A stretch of 64,000 nucleotides of DNA from Gallionella sp. (GCA_030682375.1 JAUXOL010000022.1:186001-250000), one strand, 5' to 3'. Positions 43,107-52,724 are shown, numbered from the stretch's first letter. Notes: a model not told the origin generated them from the letters alone. A program made the numbers and translations.

Positions 43107-43871
43107 ATGCCGAATAAATTGCGTGTCGGCCTGGTCGGCCACGGCAAGGCGGGCCTAGCCGTCGCCAACGTATTGAGCAACGACCCTCGCTTCGAATTGT
43201 GCTGGATCGCGCGCCGCTCGGTCGCGGGACCATCCTGCAACCACCCCGGCACAGACATCCCCGTCGTCGGTATCGAGCAGCAGCCTTACCCTGAATTATT
43301 CGAGCGTATGCCGGTGGATGCGCTGGTGGATTTCTCGTCGCCGGAGAGTCTCCATGCCTACGGAGAGGAAGTGCGCAGGCGCGGCATCACGCTGGTCAGC
43401 GCGATCTCGGCCTACTCGGAAGACGACCTGGCCTATGCCCGCAGCCTCGGCGCGGATACGCGCGTACTGTGCTCGCCCAACATCACGCTGGGCATCAACT
43501 TCTTGATCGTCGCGGCCAAGCTGCTGCGCAAGATCGCGCCTTTCGCCGACGTGGAGATCGTCGAACAACACTTCAGGGAGAAACCGGAAATCTCCGGCAC
43601 CGCACGAAAGATCGCCGAGACGCTGGAAGTGGACGGCGAACGCATCACCTCGCTGCGGCTGGGCGGCATCGTCGGCCACCACGAAGTGATCTTCGGCTTC
43701 CCGCACCAGACCGTGCGCCTGACCCACGAATCGATCAGGCGCGAGGCATTCGGCACCGGTGCGGCCTTCGCACTGACCCAGCTCGCCGATCGCGCCAACG
43801 GCTTCTACACCTTCGACGATCTGCTGCTGAACCTCATGCGCGCAGAGCTGCTTGGCGCGCCCACTGTCTAG
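43107..43871 (+). CDS. DapB-like dihydrodipicolinate reductase family protein
   Basis: 254 residues with the DapB layout: NAD(P)-binding GLVGHGKAGLAV (8-19), DFSSPES (75-81), SPNITLGINFLI (123-134). The active-site run reads EQHFREKPEISGTARK (153-168). The catalytic His155 and Lys159 match E. coli His159 and Lys163, but the second His of the usual HH pair is Phe156 and the DAPSGTA motif is EISGTA. It may be a functional DapB variant or a paralogue acting on a different imine. A true dapB could lie elsewhere in the genome. Convergent with the P-type ATPase gene, four-base overlap. Confidence 0.8.
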   Translation: MPNKLRVGLVGHGKAGLAVANVLSNDPRFELCWIARRSVAGPSCNHPGTDIPVVGIEQQPYPELFERMPVDALVDFSSPESLHAYGEEVRRRGITLVSAISAYSEDDLAYARSLGADTRVLCSPNITLGINFLIVAAKLLRKIAPFADVEIVEQHFREKPEISGTARKIAETLEVDGERITSLRLGGIVGHHEVIFGFPHQTVRLTHESIRREAFGTGAAFALTQLADRANGFYTFDDLLLNLMRAELLGAPTV

Positions 43872-46570
43872 GCGCTGCGACTCCTGAACAGCCGCTTTTC
43901 GATCTCGATCACGACGAACAGCAGCACGCCGAAGCCCGCAATCAGCCCCCATGCCGCCGCGTCCAGCGCGACCACGCCGAACAGCTTCTGCATGAACGGC
44001 AAATAGGTGAATCCCGCCTGTATGACCAGCAATATCGCCACGCTGAACAGCACGTAGCGGTTGCCGGTGAAGTCCTGCCAGCTGCGCACCGGTGCCAGCA
44101 GGTAACGGCAGTTGAACAGGTAGGCGATCTCGCCCATCACCAGCGCGTTGATCGCCATGGTGCGTGCCGTCTCCAGGCTGTCGCCGCGCGCGATCCCCCA
44201 CAGGAACAGGGAAAGCGCTCCCGCAGCCAGGATCACGGAAACGAAGCCGATGCGCCAAATCATGAAACGCGACAGGATGGGTTCGCGCGCGGCGCGCGGC
44301 GCACGGCGCATCACGTCCGGCTCGGCCTTCTCGAACGACAGCGCCAGCGCCAGCGTGACGGCCGTCACCATGTTCACCCACAGGATCTGCACCGGCGTGA
44401 TCGGTAACGCTATGCCGAAGGCGATCGCGACCAGCACGATACTGGCCTGGCCGCCGTTGGTCGGCATGATGAACACGATGGCCTTCTTGATGTTGTCGTA
44501 CACGGTGCGACCTTCCTGCACCGCGTGCGCGATAGTCGCGAAGTTGTCGTCTGCCAGCACCATCTCGGCCGCCTCCTTGGCGACCTCGGTACCCTTCATG
44601 CCCATCGCCACGCCGATGTCGGCGCGCTTCAGCGCGGGCGCATCGTTCACACCGTCGCCGGTCATCGCCACGATCTCGCCGTTGGCCTGCAAGGCAGTGA
44701 CCAGCCGCAACTTGTGCTCCGGACTGGCACGCGCGAACACGTCGACGTCACGCACCGCCTGACGCAACGCATCGTCGTCCATCGCATCGATCTCGCCGCC
44801 GGTGAGTGCAAGACCGTTGCCTATACCGATCTGCGCGGCGATCGCGCGCGCGGTGTCGGCATGGTCCCCGGTGATCATCTTGACGCGGATGCCTGCGGCT
44901 TTGCAGTCTCGCACCGCAGCGATGGCCTCGTCGCGCGGCGGGTCGCTGATGCCCACCATGCCCAGCAGCGTATAGCCGCCCTGCATGTCGGCGAAATTGA
45001 GTTCGCGCTGTCCGGCATCGACCGCCTTCATCGCCAACGCCAGCACGCGCTGCCCGAGCGCACCGGTCTCGGCCATGCGCTCTTGCCAGTACGGCAGCTC
45101 CAGCGTCGTATCTTCGCCGACCTCGCGTTGCAGATGACACATCGCCAGCACCTGCTCGACCGCGCCTTTCACGAAAACGAAGGCATGTCCGGCATGGTCG
45201 TGGTGCAGCGTCGCCATGAAACGATGTTCCGATTCGAACGGGATATGATCGGTGCGCGGCAATGCGCCCTGCTCGAACTGGATATCCATGCCGGCCTTCA
45301 GCGCCAGCGGGATCAGCGCACCCTCGGTCGGGTCGCCCGCGACATGCCATTGCCCGTCGGTCTGGTGCAGCTCGGCATCGTTGCTCAGCAGCCCGGCGCG
45401 CAACAGGTCCAGCGCATGCGCGTGGTCGGCGATGTTCGCCTCTTTACCATCTATCGAGAATCCGCCGTGCGGCGCATAACCGCTGCCGCTCACCTCGAAC
45501 ACCTGCGTCGCGGTGATCACGCGCTGCACGGTCATCTCGTTCCGGGTCAGCGTGCCGGTCTTGTCGGTGCAGATGGTCGTGACCGAACCCAGCGCCTCGA
45601 CTGCGGGCAAACGGCGCACGATGGCGCTGCGTTTCGCCATACGCTGCACGCCGAGCGCGAGCGTGATGGTCAGCACCGCGGGCAGGCCCTCGGGGATTGC
45701 CGCGACCGCCATGCTGACCGCCGCGAGGAACATATCACCGAGGGCGAAGCTGTGCACCAGCCAACCGAACAGAAAGGTGACCACAGCCAGCGCCATGATG
45801 AAGCCGGACAACCAGCGGCCGAATACTTCCATCTGGCGCAGCAGCGGCGTGGTCATGCTCTGCACCTCTTCCAGCATCGCGCTGATGCGGCCGATCTCGG
45901 TGTCGTCCGCCGTCGCCACCACCACGCCCGCGCCCTGACCGAACACCACCAGCGTGCTGGAGTAGGCCATGCAATAGCGGTCGCCCAGTACCGCCTGCGC
46001 CCCCACCGCGGCGGGGTTCTTCTCGACGGGAGTGGATTCGCCGGTCAGCGCAGCCTCCTCGATGCGCAAGTTCTTCGCGCTCAGCAGTCGCAGGTCGGCG
46101 GGCACCTTGTCGCCGGAGGCCAGCAGCACGATGTCGCCGGGTACCAGCGTCTCGGCGGCGACGACCGTGCGCTTGCCCTCGCGCAACACGGTCGCTTCCG
46201 GCGACAGCATGCGGCGTATCGCTTCCATCGCCTTCTCGGCCTTGCCTTCCTGAATGAAGCCGATGATGGCGTTGATGACCACCACGCCGACGATCACGCT
46301 GGTATCCACCCAGTGCGCAAGCAGCGCGGTGACCGCAGCCGAGGCCAGCAGCACATAGATCAGCACATTGTGGAATTGCAGCAGGAAGCGCAGCAACGGG
46401 CCGCGCCGACTCGCGGGCGTCAGCCGGTTCGGGCCATATCGCTGCAGACGGTTAGCTGCCTCTTCCGCGGACAGGCCGTCAGGCGTCGCATCGAGGGCGG
46501 TCAGCGTTTCTTGCGGAGCCAGACTATGCGAATCTGGGCTTGCGGAAGTTCGGGGGCCGGTGCGCGCCAT
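43868..46570 (-). CDS. Cation-transporting P-type ATPase (Ca2+-ATPase-like, P2 type)
   Basis: 900-residue pump. N-terminal cation-ATPase domain, then ten predicted helices. Actuator motif TGES (176-179), M4 ion site AIPEGLPAVL (291-300), phosphorylation motif CTDKTGTLT with Asp336, hinge TGDGVNDAPALKRADIGVAMG, and C-terminal six-helix Cation_ATPase_C region. PEGLPA in M4 is as in SERCA/PMR1-type Ca2+ or Mn2+ pumps. Na+ or K+ forms share it, so specificity is not settled. Complete and apparently intact. Confidence 0.92.
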   Translation of the reverse strand: MARTGPRTSASPDSHSLAPQETLTALDATPDGLSAEEAANRLQRYGPNRLTPASRRGPLLRFLLQFHNVLIYVLLASAAVTALLAHWVDTSVIVGVVVINAIIGFIQEGKAEKAMEAIRRMLSPEATVLREGKRTVVAAETLVPGDIVLLASGDKVPADLRLLSAKNLRIEEAALTGESTPVEKNPAAVGAQAVLGDRYCMAYSSTLVVFGQGAGVVVATADDTEIGRISAMLEEVQSMTTPLLRQMEVFGRWLSGFIMALAVVTFLFGWLVHSFALGDMFLAAVSMAVAAIPEGLPAVLTITLALGVQRMAKRSAIVRRLPAVEALGSVTTICTDKTGTLTRNEMTVQRVITATQVFEVSGSGYAPHGGFSIDGKEANIADHAHALDLLRAGLLSNDAELHQTDGQWHVAGDPTEGALIPLALKAGMDIQFEQGALPRTDHIPFESEHRFMATLHHDHAGHAFVFVKGAVEQVLAMCHLQREVGEDTTLELPYWQERMAETGALGQRVLALAMKAVDAGQRELNFADMQGGYTLLGMVGISDPPRDEAIAAVRDCKAAGIRVKMITGDHADTARAIAAQIGIGNGLALTGGEIDAMDDDALRQAVRDVDVFARASPEHKLRLVTALQANGEIVAMTGDGVNDAPALKRADIGVAMGMKGTEVAKEAAEMVLADDNFATIAHAVQEGRTVYDNIKKAIVFIMPTNGGQASIVLVAIAFGIALPITPVQILWVNMVTAVTLALALSFEKAEPDVMRRAPRAAREPILSRFMIWRIGFVSVILAAGALSLFLWGIARGDSLETARTMAINALVMGEIAYLFNCRYLLAPVRSWQDFTGNRYVLFSVAILLVIQAGFTYLPFMQKLFGVVALDAAAWGLIAGFGVLLFVVIEIEKRLFRSRSA

Positions 46571-46587
46571 TTCTACACCCTTTCAGG

Positions 46588-46953
46588 TCAGATGAGTACG
46601 AGGCTCCATACTACCACCGCATTGACGATGCTCAGCAGCACCGCCGCGCTGGCGATGTCCTTCGCGCGCTTGGCGAGCGGGTGACGTTCCAGCGAGGTGT
46701 GGTCCACCGCGGCTTCCAGTGCCGAGTTCAGCAGTTCGACGATCAGCACCAGCAGGATGCTGGCGACCAGCATCGTCTTGCCGAGCTTGTCGGCCGGGGA
46801 GAGCAGCGCGACCGGGATGGCGACCAGCGCGACCAGCACTTCCTGGCGAAATGCATCCTCGTGCCGCCAGGCCGATCCGAATCCGGCCAGCGCAGTCTGC
46901 GTAGCGTGCCAGACATGGCTCAGGCCGCGCGGATGCTTGTGGTCGGGTTCCAT
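46588..46953 (-). CDS. dgkA: Diacylglycerol kinase
   Basis: 121-residue, three-helix inner-membrane lipid kinase that recycles diacylglycerol to phosphatidate. ATG 46953 start chosen over a longer open frame. Motifs: AWRHEDAFRQEVLVALVAIPVAL, and VELLNSALEAAVDHTSLERHPLAKRAKD with the catalytic Glu region and family signature ExxNTAIE-like stretch (ELLNSALEAAVD). Small membrane ORF follows upstream on the same strand. Confidence 0.94.
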   Translation of the reverse strand: MEPDHKHPRGLSHVWHATQTALAGFGSAWRHEDAFRQEVLVALVAIPVALLSPADKLGKTMLVASILLVLIVELLNSALEAAVDHTSLERHPLAKRAKDIASAAVLLSIVNAVVVWSLVLI

Positions 46954-46957
46954 ACGC

Positions 46958-47263
46958 TCAGTGCGCCCGTTCCACTTTGAAATGGAACCAGAGGTAATAC
47001 GCACCTATCACCGTCCCGATCGGAAAGGTGAACAGCGACAGCGCCGAGCAGGGCAGGCAGATCCACGACGAATGGCGCAAATTGGCCACCAGCGAGAAAC
47101 CGGCCGCGAGGAAGGTCAGGCTGACCGCCGCGATGCCTGCCGCCTTCATTCCCGACATGTCGCCGAACTTCAGCACCAAGGGCGTCAGGAACAGCGCACC
47201 CATAATGATCCAGCAGATACCGATGATGCGCTTGTGCGTCTTCATGTCTGTCCGCCCATTCAC
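46958..47263 (-). CDS. Small membrane protein of unknown function
   Basis: 101 residues from a GTG at 47263 that overlaps the tpx stop (GTGA), or 95 residues from ATG 47245 (GGACAG lies upstream). Three hydrophobic helices (about 12-32, 40-62, 72-92), with [23 protein letters not shown] and [26 protein letters not shown] do not recognise a family with certainty. Location between tpx and dgkA on the same strand suggests the three are cotranscribed. Confidence 0.7.
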   Translation of the reverse strand: MNGRTDMKTHKRIIGICWIIMGALFLTPLVLKFGDMSGMKAAGIAAVSLTFLAAGFSLVANLRHSSWICLPCSALSLFTFPIGTVIGAYYLWFHFKVERAH

Positions 47264-47781
47264 TGCAATGCGGCCAGCGCCGCATCGTAGTTCGGCTCGT
47301 GGGTGATGTCGCCCACCAGCTCGGCGTGCAGCACGCGATCCTTCTCGTCCAGCACCAGCACCGCACGGGCGGTGACACCGGCCAGCGGCCCGTCGGCTAT
47401 TTTCACGCCGTAGTTGCGCATGAAGTCGCGGCCGCGCATCAGCGACAGCGCGACGACGTTCTCCAGCCCTTCGGCCACACAGAAGCGGCTCATCGCGAAC
47501 GGCAGGTCGGCGGAAATCACCAGCACTACGGCGTTATCCAGCTTGCCCGCAGCCTCGTTGAACTTGCGCGTCGAAGTCGCGCACACCGCGGTGTCCAGGC
47601 TGGGTACGATGTTCAGCACCTTGCGCTTGCCGGCGAAACTCTGCAGCGTCACGTCCTTCAGATCCTTGTCCACCAGCGCGAATGCCGGGGCAACCTGTCC
47701 GACCGCGGGGAACGCGCCGTACAGGGTGACAGGGGCACCGGCGAGAGTGGTTGCGGGTTTCTTGCTGGTGTCCTTGGCCAT
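47260..47781 (-). CDS. tpx: Thiol peroxidase (2-Cys peroxiredoxin)
   Basis: 173-residue peroxiredoxin, E. coli Tpx type, reducing lipid and hydrogen peroxides with thioredoxin. Peroxidatic Cys67 in [16 protein letters not shown] and resolving Cys101 in [11 protein letters not shown] match the Tpx Cys61/Cys95 pair. The N-terminus is slightly longer (Lys/Thr-rich) than usual. A strong AAGGAG is six bases before the ATG. A palindromic repeat lies just upstream, between tpx and gcvP. Confidence 0.95.
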   Translation of the reverse strand: MAKDTSKKPATTLAGAPVTLYGAFPAVGQVAPAFALVDKDLKDVTLQSFAGKRKVLNIVPSLDTAVCATSTRKFNEAAGKLDNAVVLVISADLPFAMSRFCVAEGLENVVALSLMRGRDFMRNYGVKIADGPLAGVTARAVLVLDEKDRVLHAELVGDITHEPNYDAALAALQ

Positions 47782-47818
47782 GCCGATCTCCTTGATTCAG
47801 ATGAATGAAACTTAGTTC

Positions 47819-47895
47819 GTAGCCCGGATGGAACGCAGTGAAATCCGGGAGCGGCTCTGAAAACCCGGATTCCGCTTGCGCTGCATCCGGGCTAC
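47819..47895. repeat. REP-like inverted repeat between tpx and gcvP
   Basis: Left arm 47819-47849 begins GTAGCCCGGATG and ends AAATCCGGG. Right arm 47864-47895 begins CCCGGATT and ends CATCCGGGCTAC, so each end of the 31-base arms is self-complementary across a 14-base loop, with some mismatches in the middle. GTAGCCCGGATG palindromes are a known intergenic repeat type in proteobacteria. It may act as a terminator or mRNA 3' end for gcvP. Confidence 0.75.
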
Positions 47896-47902
47896 CTGTT
47901 GC

Positions 47903-50749
47903 TCAAGCGTACGACGAAACCGGCGGGCAAGCGCACACCAGGTTCTTGTCGCCGTACACGTTGTCCACGCGTGCGACGGCGGGCCAGAACTTGTTTTCGC
48001 GCACCCAGGACAACGGGTAGGCGGCCTGTTCGCGCGAATAGGGACGGTTCCACTCGTTCGCCACCACCGCCTTCGCGGTATGCGGCGCGTGCTTGAGGAT
48101 GTTGTCCTTCTTGTCCACCTTGCCGGTGATTACCTCCTCGATCTCGCCGCGGATCGCGATCATCGCCTCGCAGAAACGGTCGAGCTCGGCCTTGGACTCG
48201 CTCTCGGTCGGCTCGACCATCAGCGTGTCCACCACCGGGAAGGAGGTCGTCGGCGCATGGAAGCCGAAGTCCATCAGGCGCTTGGCGATGTCGGACACTT
48301 CCACGCCGTCCTTCTTCCAGTCGCGGCAATCCAGGATCATCTCGTGCGCGCAGCGACCGTTAGAACCGCTGTACAGCGTCGCGTAATGATCCTTCAACGA
48401 TTCCTTGATGTAGTTCGCGTTCAGGATCGCGATCTTCGTCGCTTCGGTCAGCCCTGCTCCGCCCATCATCTTGATGTAGCCGTAGGAGATCAGCAGGATC
48501 AGCGCACTGCCGTAGGGCGCTGCGGACACCGCATGGATGGCCTGCGCGCCGCCGACCTTCACCATGGCGTGACCCGGCAGGAACGGTGTCAGGTGTTCCG
48601 CGACGCCGATAGGGCCGGCACCCGGTCCGCCGCCGCCGTGCGGGATGGCGAAAGTCTTGTGCAGGTTCAGGTGGCACACGTCCGCGCCGATGTTGCCGGG
48701 GCTGGTCAGGCCGACCTGCGCGTTCATGTTCGCGCCGTCCATGTATACCTGGCCGCCGTTCGCGTGGATGATTGCGGTGATGTCGCGGATCGACTCCTCG
48801 TACACGCCGTGCGTACTGGGGTAGGTGACCATCAGGCAAGACAATACGTCCTTGTGCTCTACCGCTTTTGCACGCAGGTCTTCGACATCGATGTTGCCGC
48901 GTGCGTCGCATTTCACCACGACGATATCCATGCCGCACATCGCGGCGCTCGCCGGGTTCGTGCCGTGCGCGGAAGACGGGATCAGCACCACGTTGCGCTG
49001 TGCTTCGCCGCGCGAACGGTGGTAGGCCTGTATCACCAGCAGGCCGGCGTATTCGCCGGACGCACCGCTGTTCGGCTGGAAGCTCATCTGCGCGAAGCCG
49101 GTGATCTCAGACAGTGCCGCATCCAGACCGGAGATCAGTTCCTGATACCCGGCGGCCTGCTCCAGCGGAACGAAGGGATGCAGGTTCGCGAACTCGGGCC
49201 AGGTCAGCGCCAGCATCTCGGAAGCCGCGTTCAGCTTCATCGTGCAGGAACCCAGCGAGATCATCGAATGCGTCAGCGACAGGTCCTTGTTTTCGAGACG
49301 CTTGATGTAACGCATCATCTCGGTCTCGGTGCGATAGCGGTTGAACACCGGGTGGCCCAGGATCGAAGACTGGCGCTGCTTGAACGCCATCGATTGCGCT
49401 TCGACATCGGCTGCGGTCAACACCGGGGCGGCCTTGCCTGCCTTCTGCGCGAACACCGCGAGGATGGCGTTGAGGTCGGCGGTCGTGGTGGTCTCGTCCA
49501 GCGACAGCGTCAGGCCGTCGTTGGCGTAATGGAAATTGATCTGCGCGGCCTCGGCCAACGCATGCACCTTCACGTTGTCGGTGTGCAGCAGCTTCAGCGT
49601 GTCGAAGAACGCACCGCTGGCGACGTTGTAGCCGAGCTTCTTCAGCTCGTTCGCCAGCGCGACCGTGGACAGGTGCACCTTGCGGGCGATGCCGCGCAGG
49701 CCATCCGCGCCGTGATACACCGCGTACATGCCGGCCATGATCGCCAGCAGCGCCTGTGCGGTGCAGATGTTGGAAGTCGCCTTCTCGCGGCGGATATGTT
49801 GCTCGCGCGTTTGCAGCGCCATGCGCAATGCGGGGTTGCCGTCGGCATCCACCGACACGCCGATGATGCGGCCCGGCATCGAGCGCTTGTGCGCGTCGCG
49901 GCAGGCGAAGAATGCGGCATGCGGGCCGCCGTAGCCCATAGGCACGCCGAAGCGCTGTGTGGAACCCAGCACCACGTCCGCGCCCCACTCGCCCGGCGGC
50001 GTCAGCAGCACCAGACTCAGGATGTCCGCTGCGACCGCGACGGTCATGCCGTTCGCCTTGGCGCGCGCGACGAAGTCGGCGTAGTCGTGCACCGTGCCGT
50101 CGGCAGTCGGATATTGCAGCAGCGCGCCGTACAGCTTGTCGTTCAGCGTCACGGTCTTGAAGTCGCCGATTACCAGCTCGATGCCCAGCGGCTTTGCGCG
50201 CGTCTTCAGCAGTTCGATGGTCTGCGGAAAGCATTCGTGCGACACGAAGAAGCTGTTCTTGTCTGCCGCGTCGCGCGGACGCAGGCCGTGCAGCATGGTC
50301 ATCGCCTCGGCAGCGGCGGTCGCCTCGTCCAGCAGCGACGCGTTCGCGATCTCCATGCCGGTCAGATCGACGATCATGGTCTGAAAATTCAGCAGCGCTT
50401 CCAGACGACCCTGAGCGATCTCTGCCTGATAGGGCGTGTAGGCTGTGTACCAGCCCGGGTTCTCCAGCACGTTGCGCTGGATCACCGCAGGCAGCACGGT
50501 GTTGTAATAGCCCTGACCGATATAGCTCTTGTACAACTTGTTCTTCGCCGCGATGCCGCGCAGATGCAGCAGATAGTCGTGCTCGGACACGCCTTCCGGC
50601 AGGTTCAGCGGCTGCTGCAAACGGATGGCCGCCGGGACGGTCTGGTCGATGAGCGCATCCAGCGTGGACGCATTGATCTTCTTCAGCATGGCCTGAACGT
50701 CTGCTGCGTTCGAGCCGTTATGGCGAGTTACAAATTGGTCGGTCTTCAT
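47903..50749 (-). CDS. gcvP: Glycine dehydrogenase (decarboxylating), P-protein
   Basis: 948 residues from ATG 50749, giving the usual P-protein N-terminus ([17 protein letters not shown]). Single-chain homodimeric form. The PLP-lysine region is [20 protein letters not shown] in the C-terminal half, preceded by [18 protein letters not shown]. It decarboxylates glycine and transfers aminomethyl to the lipoyl group of GcvH. Third gene after gcvT and gcvH, under the riboswitch 2 kb upstream. Confidence 0.97.
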   Translation of the reverse strand: MKTDQFVTRHNGSNAADVQAMLKKINASTLDALIDQTVPAAIRLQQPLNLPEGVSEHDYLLHLRGIAAKNKLYKSYIGQGYYNTVLPAVIQRNVLENPGWYTAYTPYQAEIAQGRLEALLNFQTMIVDLTGMEIANASLLDEATAAAEAMTMLHGLRPRDAADKNSFFVSHECFPQTIELLKTRAKPLGIELVIGDFKTVTLNDKLYGALLQYPTADGTVHDYADFVARAKANGMTVAVAADILSLVLLTPPGEWGADVVLGSTQRFGVPMGYGGPHAAFFACRDAHKRSMPGRIIGVSVDADGNPALRMALQTREQHIRREKATSNICTAQALLAIMAGMYAVYHGADGLRGIARKVHLSTVALANELKKLGYNVASGAFFDTLKLLHTDNVKVHALAEAAQINFHYANDGLTLSLDETTTTADLNAILAVFAQKAGKAAPVLTAADVEAQSMAFKQRQSSILGHPVFNRYRTETEMMRYIKRLENKDLSLTHSMISLGSCTMKLNAASEMLALTWPEFANLHPFVPLEQAAGYQELISGLDAALSEITGFAQMSFQPNSGASGEYAGLLVIQAYHRSRGEAQRNVVLIPSSAHGTNPASAAMCGMDIVVVKCDARGNIDVEDLRAKAVEHKDVLSCLMVTYPSTHGVYEESIRDITAIIHANGGQVYMDGANMNAQVGLTSPGNIGADVCHLNLHKTFAIPHGGGGPGAGPIGVAEHLTPFLPGHAMVKVGGAQAIHAVSAAPYGSALILLISYGYIKMMGGAGLTEATKIAILNANYIKESLKDHYATLYSGSNGRCAHEMILDCRDWKKDGVEVSDIAKRLMDFGFHAPTTSFPVVDTLMVEPTESESKAELDRFCEAMIAIRGEIEEVITGKVDKKDNILKHAPHTAKAVVANEWNRPYSREQAAYPLSWVRENKFWPAVARVDNVYGDKNLVCACPPVSSYA

Positions 50750-50780
50750 GGGATCGGGGAGATGTTGGGTAAAAGAAGGA

Positions 50781-50845
50781 GCTTGTAGCCGGTAGCAAAA
50801 CAATGCGCGCTTCGCGCGCGACAACAAAAGCTACCAGCTACAAGC
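50781..50845. repeat. Inverted repeat with inner GC hairpin between gcvH and gcvP
   Basis: GCTTGTAGCCGGTAGC (50781-50796) is nearly complementary (15 of 16) to GCTACCAGCTACAAGC (50830-50845). Inside lies GCGCGC-TTC-GCGCGC (50805-50819), a stable hairpin. Further GCTACCAGCT copies follow up to 50860. It occupies the gap between gcvH and gcvP and could lower gcvP transcription or stabilise gcvH mRNA. Confidence 0.65.
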
Positions 50846-50860
50846 TACGAGCTACCAGCT

Positions 50861-51250
50861 TTAATGCGCTTCGCTATCGACCACTGCCTGATACGCAGCG
50901 GCATCCAGCAGTGCAGCGACATCGGCGGCGCTGTCCGGCTTCATCTTGAACATCCATGCGCCGTAAGGATCGCTGTTGATGTTCTCCGGTGAGCTATCCA
51001 GATCGCCGTTCACCGCAGTCACTTCGCCGGATACCGGCGCATACACGTCGGCAGCGGCCTTCACGGACTCGACTACCGCGCACTCTTCCTTCGCCTTCAA
51101 CTTGCGACCGACGGACGGGGTCTCGACGAAGACCATGTCGCCCAGCAGCTCTTGCGCATGCTGGGTGATGCCGATGGTGATCGTGCCGTCGGCTTCGGTC
51201 TTGACCCACTCGTGGGAGGCGGTGTACTTCAGGTCTGCTGGGATACTCAT
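50861..51250 (-). CDS. gcvH: Glycine cleavage system H protein
   Basis: 129-residue lipoyl carrier. ATG 51250 start chosen over an open frame running 16 codons further; it is preceded by GGAG. HEWV near the N-terminus (13-16), [15 protein letters not shown], and the lipoyl-lysine motif [14 protein letters not shown] with Lys64. Shuttles the aminomethyl group between GcvP and GcvT and interacts with dihydrolipoamide dehydrogenase, which is not in the window. Confidence 0.97.
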   Translation of the reverse strand: MSIPADLKYTASHEWVKTEADGTITIGITQHAQELLGDMVFVETPSVGRKLKAKEECAVVESVKAAADVYAPVSGEVTAVNGDLDSSPENINSDPYGAWMFKMKPDSAADVAALLDAAAYQAVVDSEAH

Positions 51251-51284
51251 ATTGTTCTCCGGATAATTAACAGTTAATTCATAG

Positions 51285-51312
51285 GTCGGGTTAGGCACAG
51301 CTGTAACCCGAC
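51285..51312. repeat. Small perfect palindrome upstream of gcvH
   Basis: GTCGGGTTA (51285-51293) and TAACCCGAC (51304-51312) are exact inverses around a ten-base loop. This GTCGGGTTA palindrome is also a recognisable interspersed repeat type, and a related GGTCGGGTTT palindrome occurs at 61328-61348. Lies in the gcvT-gcvH gap; may add an mRNA stem. Confidence 0.6.
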
Positions 51313-51318
51313 GTTGGG

Positions 51319-52407
51319 CTACAGGCTCACAACCGCCTTGCCGTTGCGCGCGAAGGGATACTTTACCACCTTTGCATTCAGCAGCTTGTCGCGAATCTCC
51401 ACCTGCACGGTGTCGCCGATCTGCACGCCGTTCGGCACGCGCGCCAGCGCGATAGACTTCTCAAGCGTCGGAGAGAACGTGCCGCTGGTGATCTCGCCGT
51501 CGCCTTGAGCGGAGACGACCTTCTGGTGTCCGCGCAGCACGCCGCGATCCAGCAGCACCAGCCCGACCAGCTTCTTGCTCGGCGGATTCGCCAGCAATGC
51601 GGCCTTGCCGATGAAGTCACGTTCGCTCTTCAGGTCCACGGTCCATGCCAGGCCGGATTCCAGCGGGCCTACGCTCTCGTCCATATCCTGGCCGTAGAGA
51701 TTCATGCCCGCTTCCAGACGCAACGTATCGCGCGCGCCGAGACCGATGGGCTTCACGCCGACCTTGTTCAAGGCATACCAGAATGCTTCGACGCCTTCTT
51801 TGGGCAGCATCACCTCGAAACCGTCTTCGCCGGTGTAGCCGGTGCGGGCAATAAAGTATTCACCGCAGTCGGCGGCCTGGAAGTTCACCAGACTTTCGGT
51901 CGCGGCCTTGGTCTGCGGCAACACTTCCCACACCTTGGCACACGCGTTCGGACCCTGCACCGCGACCATCGCGAGATCGTCGCGCGAGGTGATCGTCAGA
52001 CCCGGCGCATGCACCGCGGCCTGTTCCTTCATCCATGCGATGTCCTTGTCCGCCGTACCCGCGTTCACGACGATGCGGAACCACTGCTCGGTCATAAAGT
52101 AGATGATCAGGTCGTCGATCACGCCGCCGTTCGGGCGCAGCATCGCGGAGTAGAGCGCCTTGCCCGGCAGCGTGATCTTGTCGGCGTTGTTCGCCAGCAG
52201 ATAGCGCAGGAAGGCGCGCACACCCTCGCCCTTCGCATCTACGACGCGCATGTGGCACACGTCGAACATGCCGCTATCGTTGCGCACCTGATGGTGTTCG
52301 TCGATCTGCGAACCGTAGTTCACCGGCATATCCCAGCCGCCGAAATCCACCATTTTCGCGCCCATCGCGCGGTGGGCTGCATTCAGGGGAGTCGTCTTGA
52401 GAGTCAT
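51319..52407 (-). CDS. gcvT: Aminomethyltransferase, T-protein
   Basis: 362 residues, typical for GcvT. Transfers the one-carbon unit from aminomethyl-lipoyl-GcvH to tetrahydrofolate, releasing ammonia. Motifs: [24 protein letters not shown] near residue 20, [27 protein letters not shown] and the Asp region [16 protein letters not shown]. First structural gene of the operon; ribosome-binding site AAGGA lies nine bases before ATG. Control is by the upstream glycine riboswitch and terminator hairpin. Confidence 0.97.
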   Translation of the reverse strand: MTLKTTPLNAAHRAMGAKMVDFGGWDMPVNYGSQIDEHHQVRNDSGMFDVCHMRVVDAKGEGVRAFLRYLLANNADKITLPGKALYSAMLRPNGGVIDDLIIYFMTEQWFRIVVNAGTADKDIAWMKEQAAVHAPGLTITSRDDLAMVAVQGPNACAKVWEVLPQTKAATESLVNFQAADCGEYFIARTGYTGEDGFEVMLPKEGVEAFWYALNKVGVKPIGLGARDTLRLEAGMNLYGQDMDESVGPLESGLAWTVDLKSERDFIGKAALLANPPSKKLVGLVLLDRGVLRGHQKVVSAQGDGEITSGTFSPTLEKSIALARVPNGVQIGDTVQVEIRDKLLNAKVVKYPFARNGKAVVSL

Positions 52408-52420
52408 GTTTAGTTTTCCT

Positions 52421-52460
52421 TAGAAAATAAAAAAGGCGCAGCGCGAAATCGCGCTGCGCC
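52421..52460 (-). terminator. Intrinsic terminator hairpin in the gcvT leader
   Basis: On the minus strand, GGCGCAGCGCGA pairs with TCGCGCTGCGCC (52435-52460, 12 bp of potential pairing) and a T-rich run (CTTTTTTTATTTTC) follows at once. It sits between the second glycine aptamer and the gcvT ribosome-binding site, so it is the likely expression platform. Glycine binding would be expected to prevent it from forming, as in known ON-type gcv riboswitches. Confidence 0.8.
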
Positions 52461-52712
52461 CCATCTGTCCTTGGTACCTGAGAGATTACGATCAACTCAA
52501 CCGTCATTCCGGGCCTGACCCGGAATCCAGCGTTTTAATTCGACTGGATTCCCGCCTGCGCGGGAATGACGACTGCTTTTTCGCGTGCCCCTTCGGTGGC
52601 TGCATTTGCAGCACTCTCCAGATTCGCCTGTTCCGATTGGTTCTTGAGCCTGAGCGGTTACGGGTGTTGCGCCTTCGGCGGCATCCAAGGATGCGCTCTC
52701 CCAGTCGGTTTG
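52460..52712 (-). ncRNA. Tandem glycine riboswitch upstream of gcvT
   Basis: Two glycine aptamers in tandem on the minus strand. Aptamer I, from 52712, has CTGGGAGAG, then GCCGCCGAAGGCGCAA, CGCTCAGGCTCAAGAACC and a P1 closed by CCGA/TCGG. A short linker follows. Aptamer II has ATCTGGAGAG, CACCGAAGGGGCA, ATCTCTCAGGTACCAAGGACAGAT, with P1 closed by ATCTG/CAGAT. The signature pieces GGAGAG, CCGAAGG, CTCAGG and AGGACAG are in order in aptamer II. A repeat pair of 70 bases is inserted in aptamer II between GGGGCA and TCTCTCAGG, the position of the variable P3b arm. Binding to glycine is inferred from the family. Confidence 0.9.
52502..52571. repeat. Pair of CGTCATTCC repeats inside riboswitch aptamer II
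   Basis: Two copies of a known CGTCATTCC...GGAATCCAG palindromic repeat type face each other. One runs 52502-52530 (CGTCATTCCGGGCC / CGGAATCCAG); the other runs 52544-52571 (CTGGATTCCCGCC / GGGAATGACG). They are separated by 13 AT-rich bases. The whole forms a long stem. Its place is the P3b arm of aptamer II, so it may extend that stem rather than break the aptamer. Confidence 0.8.
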
Positions 52713-52724
52713 AACGGCGGGCGG

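Noticed and set aside
44525-46684. 719-codon open frame antisense to the P-type ATPase
   Set aside because: Shadow of a clearly real gene; composition biased and no recognisable motif.
47876-50788. Very long open frame (970 codons) antisense to gcvP
   Set aside because: It mirrors gcvP across nearly its whole length, is rich in Arg, His and Gln as expected from GC-rich antisense frames, and shows no domain.
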